DNA from: Apostichopus japonicus
Taxonomy: Eukaryota > Echinodermata > Holothuroidea > Aspidochirotida > Stichopodidae
NCBI RefSeq assembly: GCF_037975245.1
Contig: NC_092574.1
Location: forward strand, 20,719,213 to 20,783,212
DNA: 64,000 nt
Direction of reading: 5' to 3'
The notes beneath the pieces are model-generated. The model was not told the DNA's origin, did no database searches, and worked only from the letters and a program-made list of their open reading frames with translations. Positions within the stretch are counted from its first letter, which is position 1; every line of letters starts with the position of its first letter. The position numbers and the translations under genes are program-made. This document shows positions 1-15,100 of the stretch, one piece after another.

Positions 1-171
1 AGCGTCCACCTTCTGAGGTACCTTACACCCATCGCTTCCCCCTCTTCCGAGTTTCCCATAGTCACCGTCTCCCCAAGACCAGACGTTGTCATCATCCGTG
101 ATGCAAACGGTCTGAGCGTCCCCGCTTCCGCAGGCAACGTCTATGACACGGTGGCCTTTCAGAGCATCCAC
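1..171 (-). CDS. HERC2: HERC2 exon E61, cut by the window edge (RLD3)
   Basis: Window residues 4048-4104. [20 protein letters not shown], then [20 protein letters not shown]. Acceptor taatttag|GTGGATGC. The exon runs off the window at position 1. The acceptor and first 15 coding bases are copied twice in the upstream intron. Confidence 0.96.
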   Translation of the reverse strand, partial: MDALKGHRVIDVACGSGDAQTVCITDDDNVWSWGDGDYGKLGRGGSDGCKVPQKVDA

Positions 172-3100
172 CTAAATTAATGAATCATAATTTCAGAGCA
201 TCAACCTAAATTAAATGAATCATAATTTCAGAGCATCCACCTAAATTAAATGAATCATAATTTATTAACTATAGTGTTGACTTGTGCCGTTGGATAATAA
301 TTTATATAAACGACATGCTAAGTTAAACCACTTTTCAAATCAGACGAATCTGCCCGAGGTCTTATCAAACTAAAAATCATCCATTATATAAAAACTCAAT
401 CAAAACTCAGATGTAGTGAAGCTGAATATTCCCATTAAAAAAATACATTTGTCTCTTAGAATGATGCTCTGAATAGGAAACTTGTCATTTACTTTTTAGC
501 TTAGTGTTTATTTTCCAAGTGTTAGGAATCCAACAGAGGCTCATTTGAAACACGATTCTTGAGATGACGGCGGATAAACACCGGCTTACGTAGAGTGTTC
601 TCTTGCCGATGGATCATTAGTAACACCTTAGATTAATGTTAAGAGAGAAAATCTGGTTCAGTATCATGATTTCATTGTTTTTGACATAGTATCCATTCCA
701 TTTTTATAACAGCGCCCCCTCTCCCTTACCAGTTTGGGTCTAAGCTGATCATCAGAGTCACCGTGTCCTAGTCTGCCGTAGCGTCCCTTGCCCCAGCTGT
801 ACAACTCTCCACTGGATGTGATGGCAGCGCTGTGGGCGCCACCGCACGCCACGTCTACGATCTCTTTACCTCTTAGACTCTCGATGACACGAGGCCTCTC
901 GCATTGCCTGTTATAATGTAGGTTGCAAGAACAGAGAGAAGAAAGGTTGAAATAATTAAAAAGGGTGCACAGTAGTATTGAGAGCCAAGCCAAGCTGAAT
1001 GAGAGAGCGTGGTGGCCAATTGGCTAAGGAGTCCGACTCGTGATCCAAGGATTGCTGGTCAGATTCCTGCCTAGTTCATTACGTTGTGTCCTTGGGCAAG
1101 ATGCTTTATCTCACTTGCCTCTCTCCACCCAGGGGTTAAATGGGTACCTGTGAGGCAACTTGTCATTGGGCGCAGTATATAACTGCTGCCGACTGGAGGG
1201 ATTGTCTCTGGGACAGGTTATCATTGACCAGGGGTAATATAAAGTCTGTAAAGCGCTTTGCGACCTATCACTGGTATAAAGCGCTATATAAAAAGCAAAT
1301 ATTATTATTATTAAACATAGGAATATCAGAGTGATATCCTTGGGGGTTAAAGGGAGACACCAATTTGGCCTTCAGCATGTCTGTCATCATCATAGTCTAT
1401 GAGATATAGACGGAATCCCGGTTGATTACCATGGCTGAAGAGGTACCCAATTTTTAAGTGTATCACTTTGCCTGGTATGGACCACAATATCAAAAACTGG
1501 ATGTCTGCTGGGCTTGCGCTGGTGGGTGTGGTACTGGGGGGGTCTCAAAATGGTCACACAAGAAATGAGCTAATCCATTCCAAAAAAAGTTAACCTCTTC
1601 AAACCACTTTGTACTTTACTGGCCATGACCGTCAGAGTCTTTGAAACATGGATGCCAGACATTTTTATTGGTGGAAGTGGTCTGACACAAACTTTGACCC
1701 CGACCCTCCCCCCGTCCCCCCAAAAAAATTGGGCTGAAACAAGAAACTCTGTGTCCTGTTGCAATAGCTGTACTCTGTGTTACTGAAACGTTATCCTTGT
1801 ATTAAACATTAAAGTGATATAGTCCAATATAGGGTTGAATGTTGTCACATTTATAAACCGTCTTCTCCCAAAGTCACACAGGCTGTCTACATTCTGTTGA
1901 CATGTCTTCCCTCAATACATACGATTAAAAACAGAACAGAGAAGACATCAAAAGACATCAAAAGACACGTTCGTATCTTACGTTCTATTTCCATGACCGA
2001 GTTTACCATCTTCCCCTTCTCCCCAAGAGTAGACTTCTCCTTCGCCAGAGAGCGCCAGGGCATGTTTCCCTCCAGAATTGACGGCAACTTTCTTGATGTG
2101 GACGTGCTGGATGGACTCCAGCATGGTCGGAGTTGCCACGGAATCGGTGATTCCGATGCCCAACCTACCGCTGGCTCCGTAGCCCGTTGCATATACCTGT
2201 CGAAATTAACGATGAAACGGTGGATGAAAATATAGTAAAAATCATCTTTTGCATGATTTCTACAAATATCTAAATTGGTGTTTATTGCTCAGTAAATAAT
2301 TCCTTAAATCTTCAATTTTTTGGCATTATTATTTTTGCTGCAGCAGTCAAACCTCTTATTATCTGATTGAATATAACCGTATTTCAAGGAGCTGGAGAAG
2401 TATTTCAAGTGAGAGTCGTTTGAAACAACCAGACAATAGAGATGGAACTCAAAACTCCTTTCCCAAAATGAGCTGAAAGTAATTTTACAGTATTCACATA
2501 AAACAGTATGCCTTCCCACTCCCCTCCCCTCCCCTCTAAGATGAAAATGGAAAAAGAAAAGTGATCTTTGGTTCAATTAATAGCAGGGTACCAGATACAT
2601 TATTTCCTTTAAAAGCAATAACATTTCTAAAAAACATAGAGCATCACTGCCTCTCCATCAAGGCAGGAGTAATCGCTTCTTAATAATATTCATGTGTGCC
2701 CTAAACAAAATATTACCTCAGTGGCGCCAGGACCTCCTCCTTTCTTCCAATTGAACAACGAAGAAACAAATATGAAAGGAATATTTGTGAAAAGAGTGTA
2801 TAAATATGCAAATCATAGCAAACAGAGAAATAATAACAGGGAGAAAAAAAAATGGATTTACTTTGCCATCCGCAGTGACCGCAAACAGTGTTTGCTCTCC
2901 GCCGACGATCTGCACCGGTCTGAGTGCTGTCAGTGATTCGATGGCTGTTGGCACTTTGACCTTTGCCCCCTCAATGCCCCCAAGCTGACCTCTGTGGTTA
3001 TGACCCCACCCGTAGATCGTACCGCTGCCTCCCCACGAGAGGGTCCAGTCATCTGGACGTCTGTAGACAGAGCGAAGAAGGGAGTAACGATAGGCTAGTT

Positions 3101-6100
3101 TTACAAACGATAACTAATATCTATAAATTTGTATTTAAATTTATTACTGATAAGTTAGATTAAAAATATAGTGCTTGACTGTCAAAAACTCCTTGACGAT
3201 GATGGCGACCGTTACAACTTCCACTGATGGTCAATTATGCGACAGTGAAATGAACAAAACATCACCTAAATGGAACATTTCATTTTCTCTTAATGTCTTC
3301 ATAATGGACAATTAATGAACATAATGTGCTCTGTTGGAACATCAATGTCTTCTCTCTTCTAATGTCTTCAATTTACAAACGCATATAACATGATCGGGGC
3401 GTTACGTTCCATGTTCGTTTCACCGTCACTGTAATTTACGATATTCTCATTCCTTTTGACGGTATCACACGCCTCGCTCTGTTTTTTACCTGTTCATCCA
3501 GAGGAGGATCTGTTCGTCTTGCTCTCGCTTGAAGAGGTTGTGATTCTGGTGGTCTCTGCTCATCTCCTCTTCACTGATGCTGATGTCCGTGATCTTCTTC
3601 ATCACCTCCTCGCAGAAGTTTGCGGGCAGACGGTCTCTCTTCTCCAGCGCCTTGGCCACCCTGGACGCCAGGCAGTAACGCCTGAACCAGAGCCACCGGT
3701 GGGCGTCCGTACACGGCGGCTTGACGTCCAGTTGTAAGTCTCCCGCTAATGCCACCAGTACCTATTTTAAGGACGAGATTATAGAGACAGAAAAAAAATA
3801 CTGTTTTAACAAACTGCTTCAAATACCTACTGCAAAAAATGTTATGTAGCCTTTTCTTCACCACACCTCATCGTCCATCCACACTTGTTGATTTTATCCT
3901 TCCCAATCCCCTCCATCTTGTTTCCTCCTTACGTGACAGCACCGCCCTGCATTGGTACCTCTCTGTCTGTGTTGTTGTACTCCTCTGCGGAGCTTAACTC
4001 CGGTAGCACATTCATCTCCAGCCGGCTCTCTAACTTTTAAATGACGTCACGATTATTTAACGCATGATTCATATCTACCGCACAAAACTAATAAAACTGG
4101 TTACAAATGTTCCTTTAATTACAGACAAGGATATCCACTCTCAATGGCCTTTGATATGGCTTCATTAAGAAAAACTACATTTACCTGACATCCTGGAAAA
4201 GGAAAATGTGATAAATGGAAGATTTTTAAGCTTTTCTGACTCACCTTGAAGAATGGGCTGTGAAGGAGATGCTTCCCTCCTCTCACGATGGGGTCTTCGT
4301 ACTCATACTGCCTCTGAAGGGCATCTGGTAGACCCTTGATGAGTGCAGAGAGGGCACTGCCACTAAATCCCTGAGGGAACATAAATCACAAACAGGCACG
4401 TCATTTAGACAGAAATTCTTGCACAAATATCCTACATTTAATAATCTTTCTAAAGGAAGAAATATCATTTTGATATGCCAACAACGAAAGAATCTGGTCA
4501 CTGGGTTATCATTTGTTTAAATCGTCTTCCGGCTGTTTCCAGATGAGATAAGCACAAACAATACTTCAATGAAATCCCATCAATTTTTACCCTCAACGAT
4601 AATACCTTCACCATGAAAGCCAATTTGAAGTTCCACTTTGAGTGGCCACTTGCGTTTGAGCATCACTACTTGCCACCAGATTCAATCAAATTTAACTGCA
4701 GCAAAATGTCTGAAAAAATAAACCCTGACAGACATCCTTCTTACCCAAACAGGTGACCCTAGCTGATAATTATCTTTATTTAATACAGTTCATAGATAAG
4801 AACAGCCTTATCTTAGACTAGTAGTAGGCTAGACTAAAGTACATCTTTAATGATAAGTGTCATATAAGAGATGTTTGTTTGTTTATTTTGTTTCATAGCG
4901 ACAGCATGCTTTGAAAATTTCTGTTGTGACATTTAATTCTAGGATGTTGTTTACCCTTCTCTTGCAAGTGACGTCATTACTTACAGAGGGATTGATAGCA
5001 AGGTCAGCCCTCAGTAATAATTATGCCAACATTGCCCCCCCCCTCCACTTTTTACCCTTCACTTTAATTTGTTACATTATGAAAATGAGAATACACTATA
5101 ATTCTTTATCCCATGCTGTTGTTGCCAGCACCATACTTTCTTGGGTCCCACCCCCCTACTTGTCTACCAAGTCTTCAGCCCCCCTGGCCTCCCTATTCAT
5201 CAGATCTACTCACAGGAAATGACGTTGGGCTTTCTGGTATCGCATCACTACGTACATCAATGTCCAGGTTACCCTCAAATTCTGTGGCAATTAGTTTTCT
5301 CAATCGTTGGAGAGCCCAGACTCTTTGGCATGCAGCTGGGAATACAGATATGAGTCAGAGGTCAATAACAATAAGTCAATAAGCAAAAAATAGTTGGGCA
5401 ATATAGACAAGAAAGAGAATTATTTATATGGTGAAATAGATGACACCAAGATGATGTCAATTATTATAACAGAAACACTGATTTGCCTTTCCAACATTTA
5501 ACAATGTCTGTATGAATAATTTATTGGTGCCTTCCAATCATAAGGTCCTTTATTCCCGACTTCCAATCATAAGGTCCCGGTTCGAGTCACTCCAAGTTTA
5601 ATGTATGTCGTCCAGTTACAGATTTATTGACAATTGACAATTCATAATCATGGACGTTAAATATGAATGTAAGAGACTGACTTCGGTCAGCTTGCGGCTT
5701 TGATAAGCCAATGAGGCTTCTTCGCGAGTTCCTGCTTGCAGGAGGATCTAAAATAAAAATACATACATTGGTCTGGCCTTTGAATACTTCTTGCACTTAC
5801 CCAAAGAGCTCAACTGTGCACAAGCGGCTAAAGCCGAGGCCAGCCTTGGTAAGATCTTCTTGTCCGTGCTGGATTCTAACCTGAACTCCAGCAGACATGT
5901 CACCAGATCGATGGAGGGTCTCAGCAGCACGGATCGATCGGACAGGAGGTCCTTAGGAGCGGCAGCGGGCATTATGGGGAACACCGTAAACCGCCAACCC
6001 CAACCGTTTACAGATCCGTCGCTGGTGAACTTCCACTTGAGTTCGTCCCCGACGATTCTCAGTTCGGTCATCCAGTCCGACCACTCCCTGCCAGATCTGA

Positions 6101-9100
6101 TCACCACCGTACGCCCTGCGCCATCCATGATTGTCAGAGGGTCGTGGCGGCGTTCTGTGGAGCACTGCCGGTCAAATTCTACCCTCAGGGCCTCCGCGCC
6201 CGCAATGTGGACGTGTCCGCTCAGGGACGTGTCATCCGCGTAAGGGTGAGGGCTTTCCTGGACAGCTGGTTGGACGGCGGAATGTCCAGACTTTGTGTCC
6301 GCGGCGACATCCTCGAGCTCTGCGACGCACAGATCCAGCAGCATGTCTGCGACCTGAAGTCATTTTTTACGAGAAATTAATTTGCTTATTAATCGGACGA
6401 TAGGCTGTTATCTACCTTATTAGCAAAATTATGAACATCTCATGCTAGAATGATATAAACAACAGACACTTGTCAATTAATTTTCTTAAAGGTCACTGGA
6501 ATTTTTTTTAAGAGAACCAACTGAAATATAAGAAATTCCCCTTTCTTGACAAATACCACAGCACATTCAATTGATTAAAATGTTATACAAAATGTGTTAA
6601 CATTGAGGTTTATAAATTCATACCTGTGGGTATGCCTTTGCCATCGCGGTCAGTGTGTCACTAACAGCCCTTTGACCGTGGTCACCTGATCTACCAGCGA
6701 CGGCCAGCTTCAGAAGGTCTACCAAGACTCTAGCATCGTCTGGCTTCAATCGACTAGAAAATTCATCCAGGTTTGGAGTCAGAGTACATTCTCCGCCATT
6801 CTCCGGACGTGTGACCTGTGAATATATATATATACATATATAATGTTTTTAAATGGTCGGTCATTACATCTTGTGAGGTATGGGAGGATGGGTGACATAA
6901 TGATTTTTATAAAGTACTCTCTCTCAATATCATTGATCTATATGAATAACTCCTTAGGTTTTGTTAATTTCGCACTGAAATGCATCTTCAAAACCAACGA
7001 CAACCTTGCTGGCAATGGGTCAATCTGTCTGTTTGCTCTTCTTTGCAAGATATTTGATAATCACTTGAAGCTTACATGAGGATGGGATGAAAATGGGGTG
7101 AAGCTTAGAAGATGATAGCGGTACTGACCTGTTCTGCGGTGGTGATTGTCTCTGCGACGATCGACGCCGGTCCCGAACCGGACAAAGAGTGATAGCCTCC
7201 GATTTCATTAGAGGAAGGGGACTGTTCCCGATCCTGGTCCCCCATCGCCCCCGTATCTTCCACCGCTGTGAGGAAAGGGGAATACTCCGAGGGGCTCGTC
7301 AGGGTGGAGCAGGGGCTCTCCCCTGGGGTGGTTGCACTAGATGTTGCACCGGATTTGGAGATTTCTACTTTCGTCGACGAGAGGAGGGATACCACCACAG
7401 CGTCTCTGCAGAGGGAATGGATATCAAAGTGAAAACTTGACTTTATATGAATGATATGCACATTCGATAGATCAAGGAAGGTCCTGTACTAGTGACTGCC
7501 ATGCTAGAAGTATTAAGCCCAGCTGACCCTCGTGAAATGTACTCTGTGTGTGAATGACGGTACATTTTTTCATACCGTGCGGGACACAAGATAATTTGTC
7601 AGCTTGATGAGTCATAACAAGTTTCATTCGAATCATAACAAGTTTCTTCCTTCAACTTGGAAGAAAGGGAAAAACCAAACACTTTTGAAAATTTCTGATT
7701 TACTTGTCATGTATGAGTAATACTTATATGCAAATAAAAGTACTTGAGTGACCAAACCTTTCTGAACAAATGCATTCATTTGTTCCCCCAACTAATGAAT
7801 ATTCATTTCTGTTCCCAAACTAATGAATATTCATTTCTTGAAGTAGATTTCCCACTTTATCATCACAGTGTTAGGGTTAATTTAAAGGAGAATGAGAGAA
7901 ACACACTTTCTATGCATATTTCCTTCACAATGAAGAATAGTTAAGGGACAGGTCCTAGCGAGGGTGTGGAACACTGAGAGTGTAGAATAAGATGATTTCA
8001 TAACTCAATTAATAAATGATCTCGTTGTAAGTATTCCACATCAAACGTGGAGTAAACATTGCCAGGAATTGGTCATGTAATGCAAGTTGCTGCTTGGAGT
8101 CTTGTTAAACTTAACCCTTACCTTGCATATACAATTTGTAAAGCATTCAATATTTGACCCAATGCTTTTTGCTTCAAGGTGTTTGATTCCAGAGATAGTA
8201 CCACTTTTGAGAGAGTGGGTCTCTGCTTCTGAGTGTTATTTGAGCCGGTCACTTCTGGGAAATCTTGGCCTGGCTCTCCGGAAACGCCTAAGGATGAAAT
8301 CAGACAAAAGAACTTACTTTTTATAAGCTGTCAGAATATGCAAAATTAGATATTAGACAAGATCATCTGTTTTTCATAATATTTTTTTAAGAAATATAAA
8401 AAAAAAACAAATCATGAACAAAATAAATTTGATTGGGAAATAATACACAGATTTTGAATGTACTGTAAAGATCTCGTCAATAATTCATTCCCTCTTTTCA
8501 AACTACGCTTAACGGCAAATGAAAAACGGAACAGAAGATTCACTAGGAGCATACAATAAAATAAAAAATGAAATCAAAAAATCAGAAAATGGGGCAAGAC
8601 ATTTCATCTTGAAGATTGATTCTGACCGGTGACTTTTGGAATACAAATATTGTGCGGCCCCCGATACAGGCTAGACATTGTCATTGTCATTGTGTTACCC
8701 TTTCGCACACCTTTCCTCTTTGAGTTTTTACATTTTGTGGTCGTTAGATTAATCTTTGATTCCTATCACTGTTTATGATCTTTATATTACATTAATATTA
8801 CTCTCTGATTGGATCACTCACCGAGTTCGGCTGCTCCTAAGGGATCTCTAGGGGAGGTGAAGAGGACGGGCTCATACATAGCAGGTACCGAGACATCTGT
8901 AGTGGCCCAAGCGACGCTGTGAGAGGACCCGCATGCTACTCTGGTGATCCGTACCACATCTAAGCCCTGGACCAAGGCTGGTTTCTTGTTGACAGTGACG
9001 GTCCCATTACCCTTGAAGAGGAAAAAAGTTAAACGTATTTGGCACTCTTGAAAGCGTGAGCCAAGAAAAGTATAGTGGAATTTAACGTGTCTGATAAGCA

Positions 9101-12100
9101 TAGAATGAGAAATGGCAAATCTTAGTTATGTCCTGCTGTTTAGAGAAGTGAGATATTTCAAAAATACGTTTATAATTCATTGAAGCTTCAAACCAACACG
9201 TCTTGATGTAATCGTGTACCTACGTCTGGGTTATGCAGACTTCTTTAAGAATAGTGGAACAAAAAAAAAACATATGCTGGTTTATCACAAGATTACAGAG
9301 TATTGGTCAGTGCATTCCCCCCCCCCTCTCACGGCCCCACACCTTCCTTCCACCTCTTTTCGATAGAAAACATTTATGAATACCAGGACAAGAAGTTGAG
9401 ATTCTCTGTTGACTTTGTTTTCTCTGTATCATGTTTTGCACCATGGGATTTTCTGAATTTCATATTTTAAAATCTAGCTAGAACTATATGGTTTATATAT
9501 ATATATGGACTGTGGGCCACTGTTTCACATTCAGAGCCTCCTAAGGTTGGAATATGGTTTATATATATATATATGGACTGTGGGCAACTGTTTCACGTTC
9601 AGAGCCTCCTAAGGTTGGAATATGGTTTATATATATGGACTCATCTGTGGGCCACTGTTTCATATTCAAAGCCTCCTAAGGTTGGTATATAGTTTATATA
9701 TATATGGACTCAGCTGTGGGCCACTGTTTCATATTCAAAGCCTCCTAAGGTTGGTATCTCACCTGTTGGCCATGATCGTTGTCACCCCACGCATAGACCT
9801 GGCCCTGATCTGTCACTGCTAGGCAGTGCAGAGCCCCGACAGCCACATGGATTACCTTCTTGTCCTTCAAACCTTCAACAATCTGAGGCTTCCTGACATG
9901 GTTATCTGAGCCATGGCCTAGTCTGAAGTAGTCTCCTTTACCCCTGTAGAATGAAAGAGATTGGTGGCTGAGTTTTAAGAGAGCAAATACATTTGCAGGC
10001 TCCCTTATTAAAGCCTTCCTTACATATTTGTTGTACAGGGATGAGCCTGGGGTAAGAAAAAAATCACGGAACTTTGCAAAAATTGCGGTATAGGCTCCAG
10101 TTTGCGTATGCTACAGTGTGTTAGGATAATAGTTTTTGTGGTAGAAAAGGAATCATGGATATTCCGCGAATTCGCGGAAAAAGCTAATGCCTGTTGTAAC
10201 ACTGCCTGGTGTCCGTAACTCCTTCTAATGGCCCTGCAGCAGTGCTTGTGGATGCTAGCTGAAAGGCAGCTATTAATAGTATATAAACGATTTGATGATT
10301 CCTCTGTCTGTGACTCAGCATTCTACCTTCACCATGGAGACTGGTAGATATCTGTATTAATGAATAGTAAACCTCTATGTGGTCTTTGTTTCAGTCTATT
10401 GTAAAATACTTCCCTTTAATACCTCTGAAGGAGAGTAAATAGATTGCTAGCTAAAATAGGACAACCCTGCAATATTTACATTCAAAAACTAAATACTTAC
10501 TGCTGTAACTAATCCAGCCACAATATTGCAAAGTAAAAATATTACATTAAATATAGCAGAAATTTATGACAGAAATTCAGCATCAAACTCGTCACTTTGA
10601 AAACTGTTTCAAAACTGTTTTGAATTCAGAAAAAAGTCTGATACGGAAATACTGACAGTAATACCAATTACCGAATACATTCTGTCCTAAACGTCCATAT
10701 CTTTTGGTAAACTGAGAGCAATCCAGATGAGAAAAAAAAAGGTTAAATTTTCACGAGGGGTTACACTAAATGTAAACCTTTGGTCTTCTTGCAACCTTGA
10801 GCAGAAAAACAAAGAAGCCTTTGTTGTTGCTTCCATCTATGGATAAAACTGATGAGCAAGAGAAGAAAATGTGATGAAAAGTAAATAGTTTTGACCCTCA
10901 CCAAGTCCAAACAAGACCGCTCTTGGTCAGTGCCAATGAAAACTGAGCTCCGCACTCTATCTGGATGACCCCTTGCCCGTTCAGCCTCTCAACGTTGTGA
11001 GGGATGCTACACCCTTCGCTACCTCCTCGGCCCAGCTTGCCAAAGTCGCCGTCGCCCCACGAGAAGAGCATTCCTTCATCAGTCAAGGCCAGTGTCTGAG
11101 CATCTCGGCTGCCACAGGCAACCAGAACTACTCTGTGACCGCTCAGGGCTTTGATCTATTGGTGGGATGGATTATAAATCAGAGATGTTACTGGATGACG
11201 ATAACTTTGCCTGTGCCTCAATATTCTAAAATCTTAAAAATTATCAGTGCCAAGTGTGAAATGACTTCTCATTCCACTGATGATTGAAGCCACTGAAGCC
11301 TTGCGGGTATTTATTGCTTATGCAGCGTAAAACTTAACTTTATAATAAGCTCTGGTTTACTTATTAAATGTTTATGATATAGATCACTGTTGGGTAAAGT
11401 GGCGACCGGCACATAAATGACCACCGGCTAGCAAGGTTTTCAAAACCCTTTTATAATGACGCCCACGGAACCCCTTTAACATTGGAAGAATGTTCTGATC
11501 CAACCAGGATACTTTAAATACAGGATGTATGTCAAAAACATTGCTGGACACAGTGCATGTGTTGCTTTCTAATCTATTAGTTTTAATCTAATGCAGAAAT
11601 TTAGCTTCAACTTCAAAATGCAAATGAAAGCTGACGCAGAGTTGAAAAAACTGACAAAATATTTTGCTTTTCTAGTCAGTTTTCTGTTATTATTTTTTGT
11701 CTTTTATTTTTTGCTTACAAGTTACCAGGGATATATATAAATTATACCTCTAATGATGGCTGTAATAAAGGATAACGATTTTCTAATAATTACACGAATA
11801 ATAACGACAAAACTTTGGATCAAAAAAGAAGTTGAAACAACTTTTTCAAAAAATATTTAAAAACTACTGATAAATACATGCATGTTCTGAACATTTTGAA
11901 AATGATGACACACAACACCCTATGACCTTACTTGTTTTGTGAGTGGAGGTGAATTAAAAAAATGAGAATTATTTGTGTGTACTGAAAATAAAGAGTGGTT
12001 CATAGGTTACCTGCTTAGGTCTAAGCTGTGTGTGGTTATCTCCGTGACCCAGCCTACCATACTCCCCTAGGCCCCAGGTGTACATCTCCCCACTACACGT

Positions 12101-15100
12101 AACCGCTGCGCTGTGTGAGCTACCACAAGCAATGTCTCGGATTCTCTTGGTTTTCAAGGCCTCGACCAGTCTTGGCTTGTCACAGTTCCTGTCAAAAGCA
12201 AAGAGCAATTCTCATAAGACTATTACACTTTTGTCTCTAAATCCACTCTTAAGTTAAAAAAAAAAATTGAAAAAATTGAAAAAATTGAAAAAACTTGAAA
12301 AATATGGAAGTACTTTGAGCCAGGAAATTTGTCAAGATCTATGTAAAATATCCATCTGCTCTGCAGGTACTAAACAGTTCTACTTTGAGTAATTTGTATT
12401 CAATACCTTAAACAATGATAAGGAACAGAATATATTTAAAACTTCCCCTTCCAAAGGTAGAGGCAAATCCATCAGTTAAGTATTAAAGCTGTCTGAGAAG
12501 AATAAGCTGTACAATAAGTCTATTTCAGTTTTACAAGTTAAATGACTGAAGATGTGTTCTTAAACAATAAATACTATATCCCATTTATAAATCATTTCAG
12601 ATTTGGCTCAAATTATCTTCCTGACTTGAAACTAAGAAAAGAGTAGGTCATCCATTTTTATCATGATACAAAAGCTTATCGGTTATCACATTTACTCAGG
12701 GTTGTTATTCATATCGGTAGCATTACTGAATACAACCAATGAATTTACAAGTGTGCTTTTAATAGCCCATGCTAGACAAACCCTGATTTATGACACCACA
12801 GGGAATGGTTCCCACTGTTGTCAACTTCATACACCATACAAGCAATGCAATACTACCAAGTTACTGTAAGGTGTGGGTTTTTTTATAACCAAGGAACAAT
12901 CCATGGATTTCTGAAATGACATTCCAATTTGTAAAAGAATTCCAAAATGAGCTAGATTGTTAGAATGAATTCACCTCCACCCATGAGGTATAAAATACAA
13001 GCCGTTCTGCTTTTCCACAAACATATCTATCTACTCGGAGGTTAACTCTGGCTTCTCCTGCTAATGACTACTAATGAGATCACAAATTGCCTTTTAAAAA
13101 CAAACAGAGAATTTAGTCTAAACGACAGAGTGGTAAAAACAGTGGGTGGTGAGTTTACTCCTCTGACACAATGAAAAATATGTTTCACTGGTCGAAAACA
13201 TGGATCGATTGAAATCTCAATTTAATCCAATCCGTGTTCTGCAATTACTTACATTCGGCTAAAATGTCCGAGTTTGCCATCGTCTCCTTCTCCCCACGCA
13301 TAGACTCTTCCATCAGAGGTCAAAGCCATGGCATGACGACCGCCTACCAGAGAGGATTTAACAAATAAAAAAGCATGAAAGCCATGCAAACATATGACAG
13401 ACCGAAATCTGAATCTACAAAATAAACTTCAGCAATCTGAAATGTTGAAAACGTGAGCTGAAGAGCATTCCTACTGGTTCTGAAGTTTAAAGACAAAAAT
13501 ATGTCCTCTTTCTTCTTCTTTCCCTCCCAATTTCTCCTCCATCGACCCATTCCCCCCCCCCTCCCCCCCTGACAGACCTATCAGATACTTCCTAGTTCCT
13601 TTCTGTTGGGGTCTGAATATTTCCCTCTTTCCTTGCTGGCACTACGTCAAAATCACCCTCAAACATAACTGCTTGGCAAGTGTTCCTTGTGATTATGTCC
13701 TATTCTATCAGACCTCATTAATCAGTGTTTTATAAAAATAAAATAAATCCTATGTTCTCAGGTCATACATGATTCTTGTGTATGACTACAGTGTGTAGAG
13801 CCAGAGTGTTTGACTTACCTGAATGGACGGCGATCTTTTTAACGTGAGTTTGACTCAGAGACATGAGTTGCCTAGGAACGCACACGTTAGCAGATGATCC
13901 CAGTCCCAAACGTCCGTTGGTGCCTTCTCCGCAGGCAAAAACCTTTCCGTCGGCAGTAACTGTGAAACGGTGCAATAAGGGTCGTCAGTTTATTTCTGTA
14001 CGTTATTAAGATGACCATGTATGTATAGTATAAACCACATAGGTATAGATTCACAATGGGAATGCAACATGTGAAGTGTCTTACAACAGGAAGACAATGT
14101 GCGGATGTCTCACGCCACAAAGACATTTTGTCAAGCATCTCCCGATTGGACGACGACGAGTGAATTAACAACGGAAACTTACCAACAAAGAGACTCTTTG
14201 ACCCTCCCGCCACTTGGACGCATCTCAGGGTGGAAAGGTAGGAATTCAACACAGGCGTCTTGATCTGTATGCAGGAAGTATATCATGGAAATTAAGTGAT
14301 TATGCATCTCTTATTCCACTTCCCAAATGTCCATTCAATCAAGTCATTACTATAGCAGCTGTAAAATATCTCTTCTTGTCAATGTCTCCAATCATTACAA
14401 TAGTGAGTAACCTCTCAATTAATGACAACATCTTCTTCTTCCTCTCCAGTCCTTACTTGCAAGGCCGGTTTACACTATCTCCTGTGCTATGAAAGTGCTA
14501 TAGGCGTGGAGGTAAATATTTCACTCGACATTTCATTTGATGTTTGATTTGTCAGTTTTTTGACTCCTCACCGAAAAACTGTGACATTCAAATTCAGTAC
14601 ACGCTTTCTTCACGGTTTCATTCACACAGACTGTCACGGCGTTATCGTGATAAACAACATTATCTGTGCTCCATGTGTGAAACTTTTACATCATAAATAA
14701 AATCACAAGAATGCAAAAATCTCATGAACTAACCTATGGCTCTACTTAGTTTTTTAGAGAGGACAAACCATACTGACCTTTGACCCCTTTGGCCCTCCTA
14801 GCTGATCCTTATCGTTGAGACCCCACACGAATACTTTAGTCTGGATGTCACGGCCTGTGACGTCGGCCCCGGTCCTCCCGGTCAACTGCGACCTGGCTCT
14901 GAGACGCTCGTCGTCTTCTTCGCTCTCCGAGGCTAGGAAGGAGATGGACGCGGCCATTTCGTCGTCGTTCGGGCGCAGCCTGCCCACCACGGAGAGACTG
15001 TGAACCTTGCAGTCTATGCCGCTGCTCTTACACTTCTTGATGTTCAAGTCAAGGATTCGGAAATACTGCAGACAAAATCACAATTAAAAGGATGAACATA

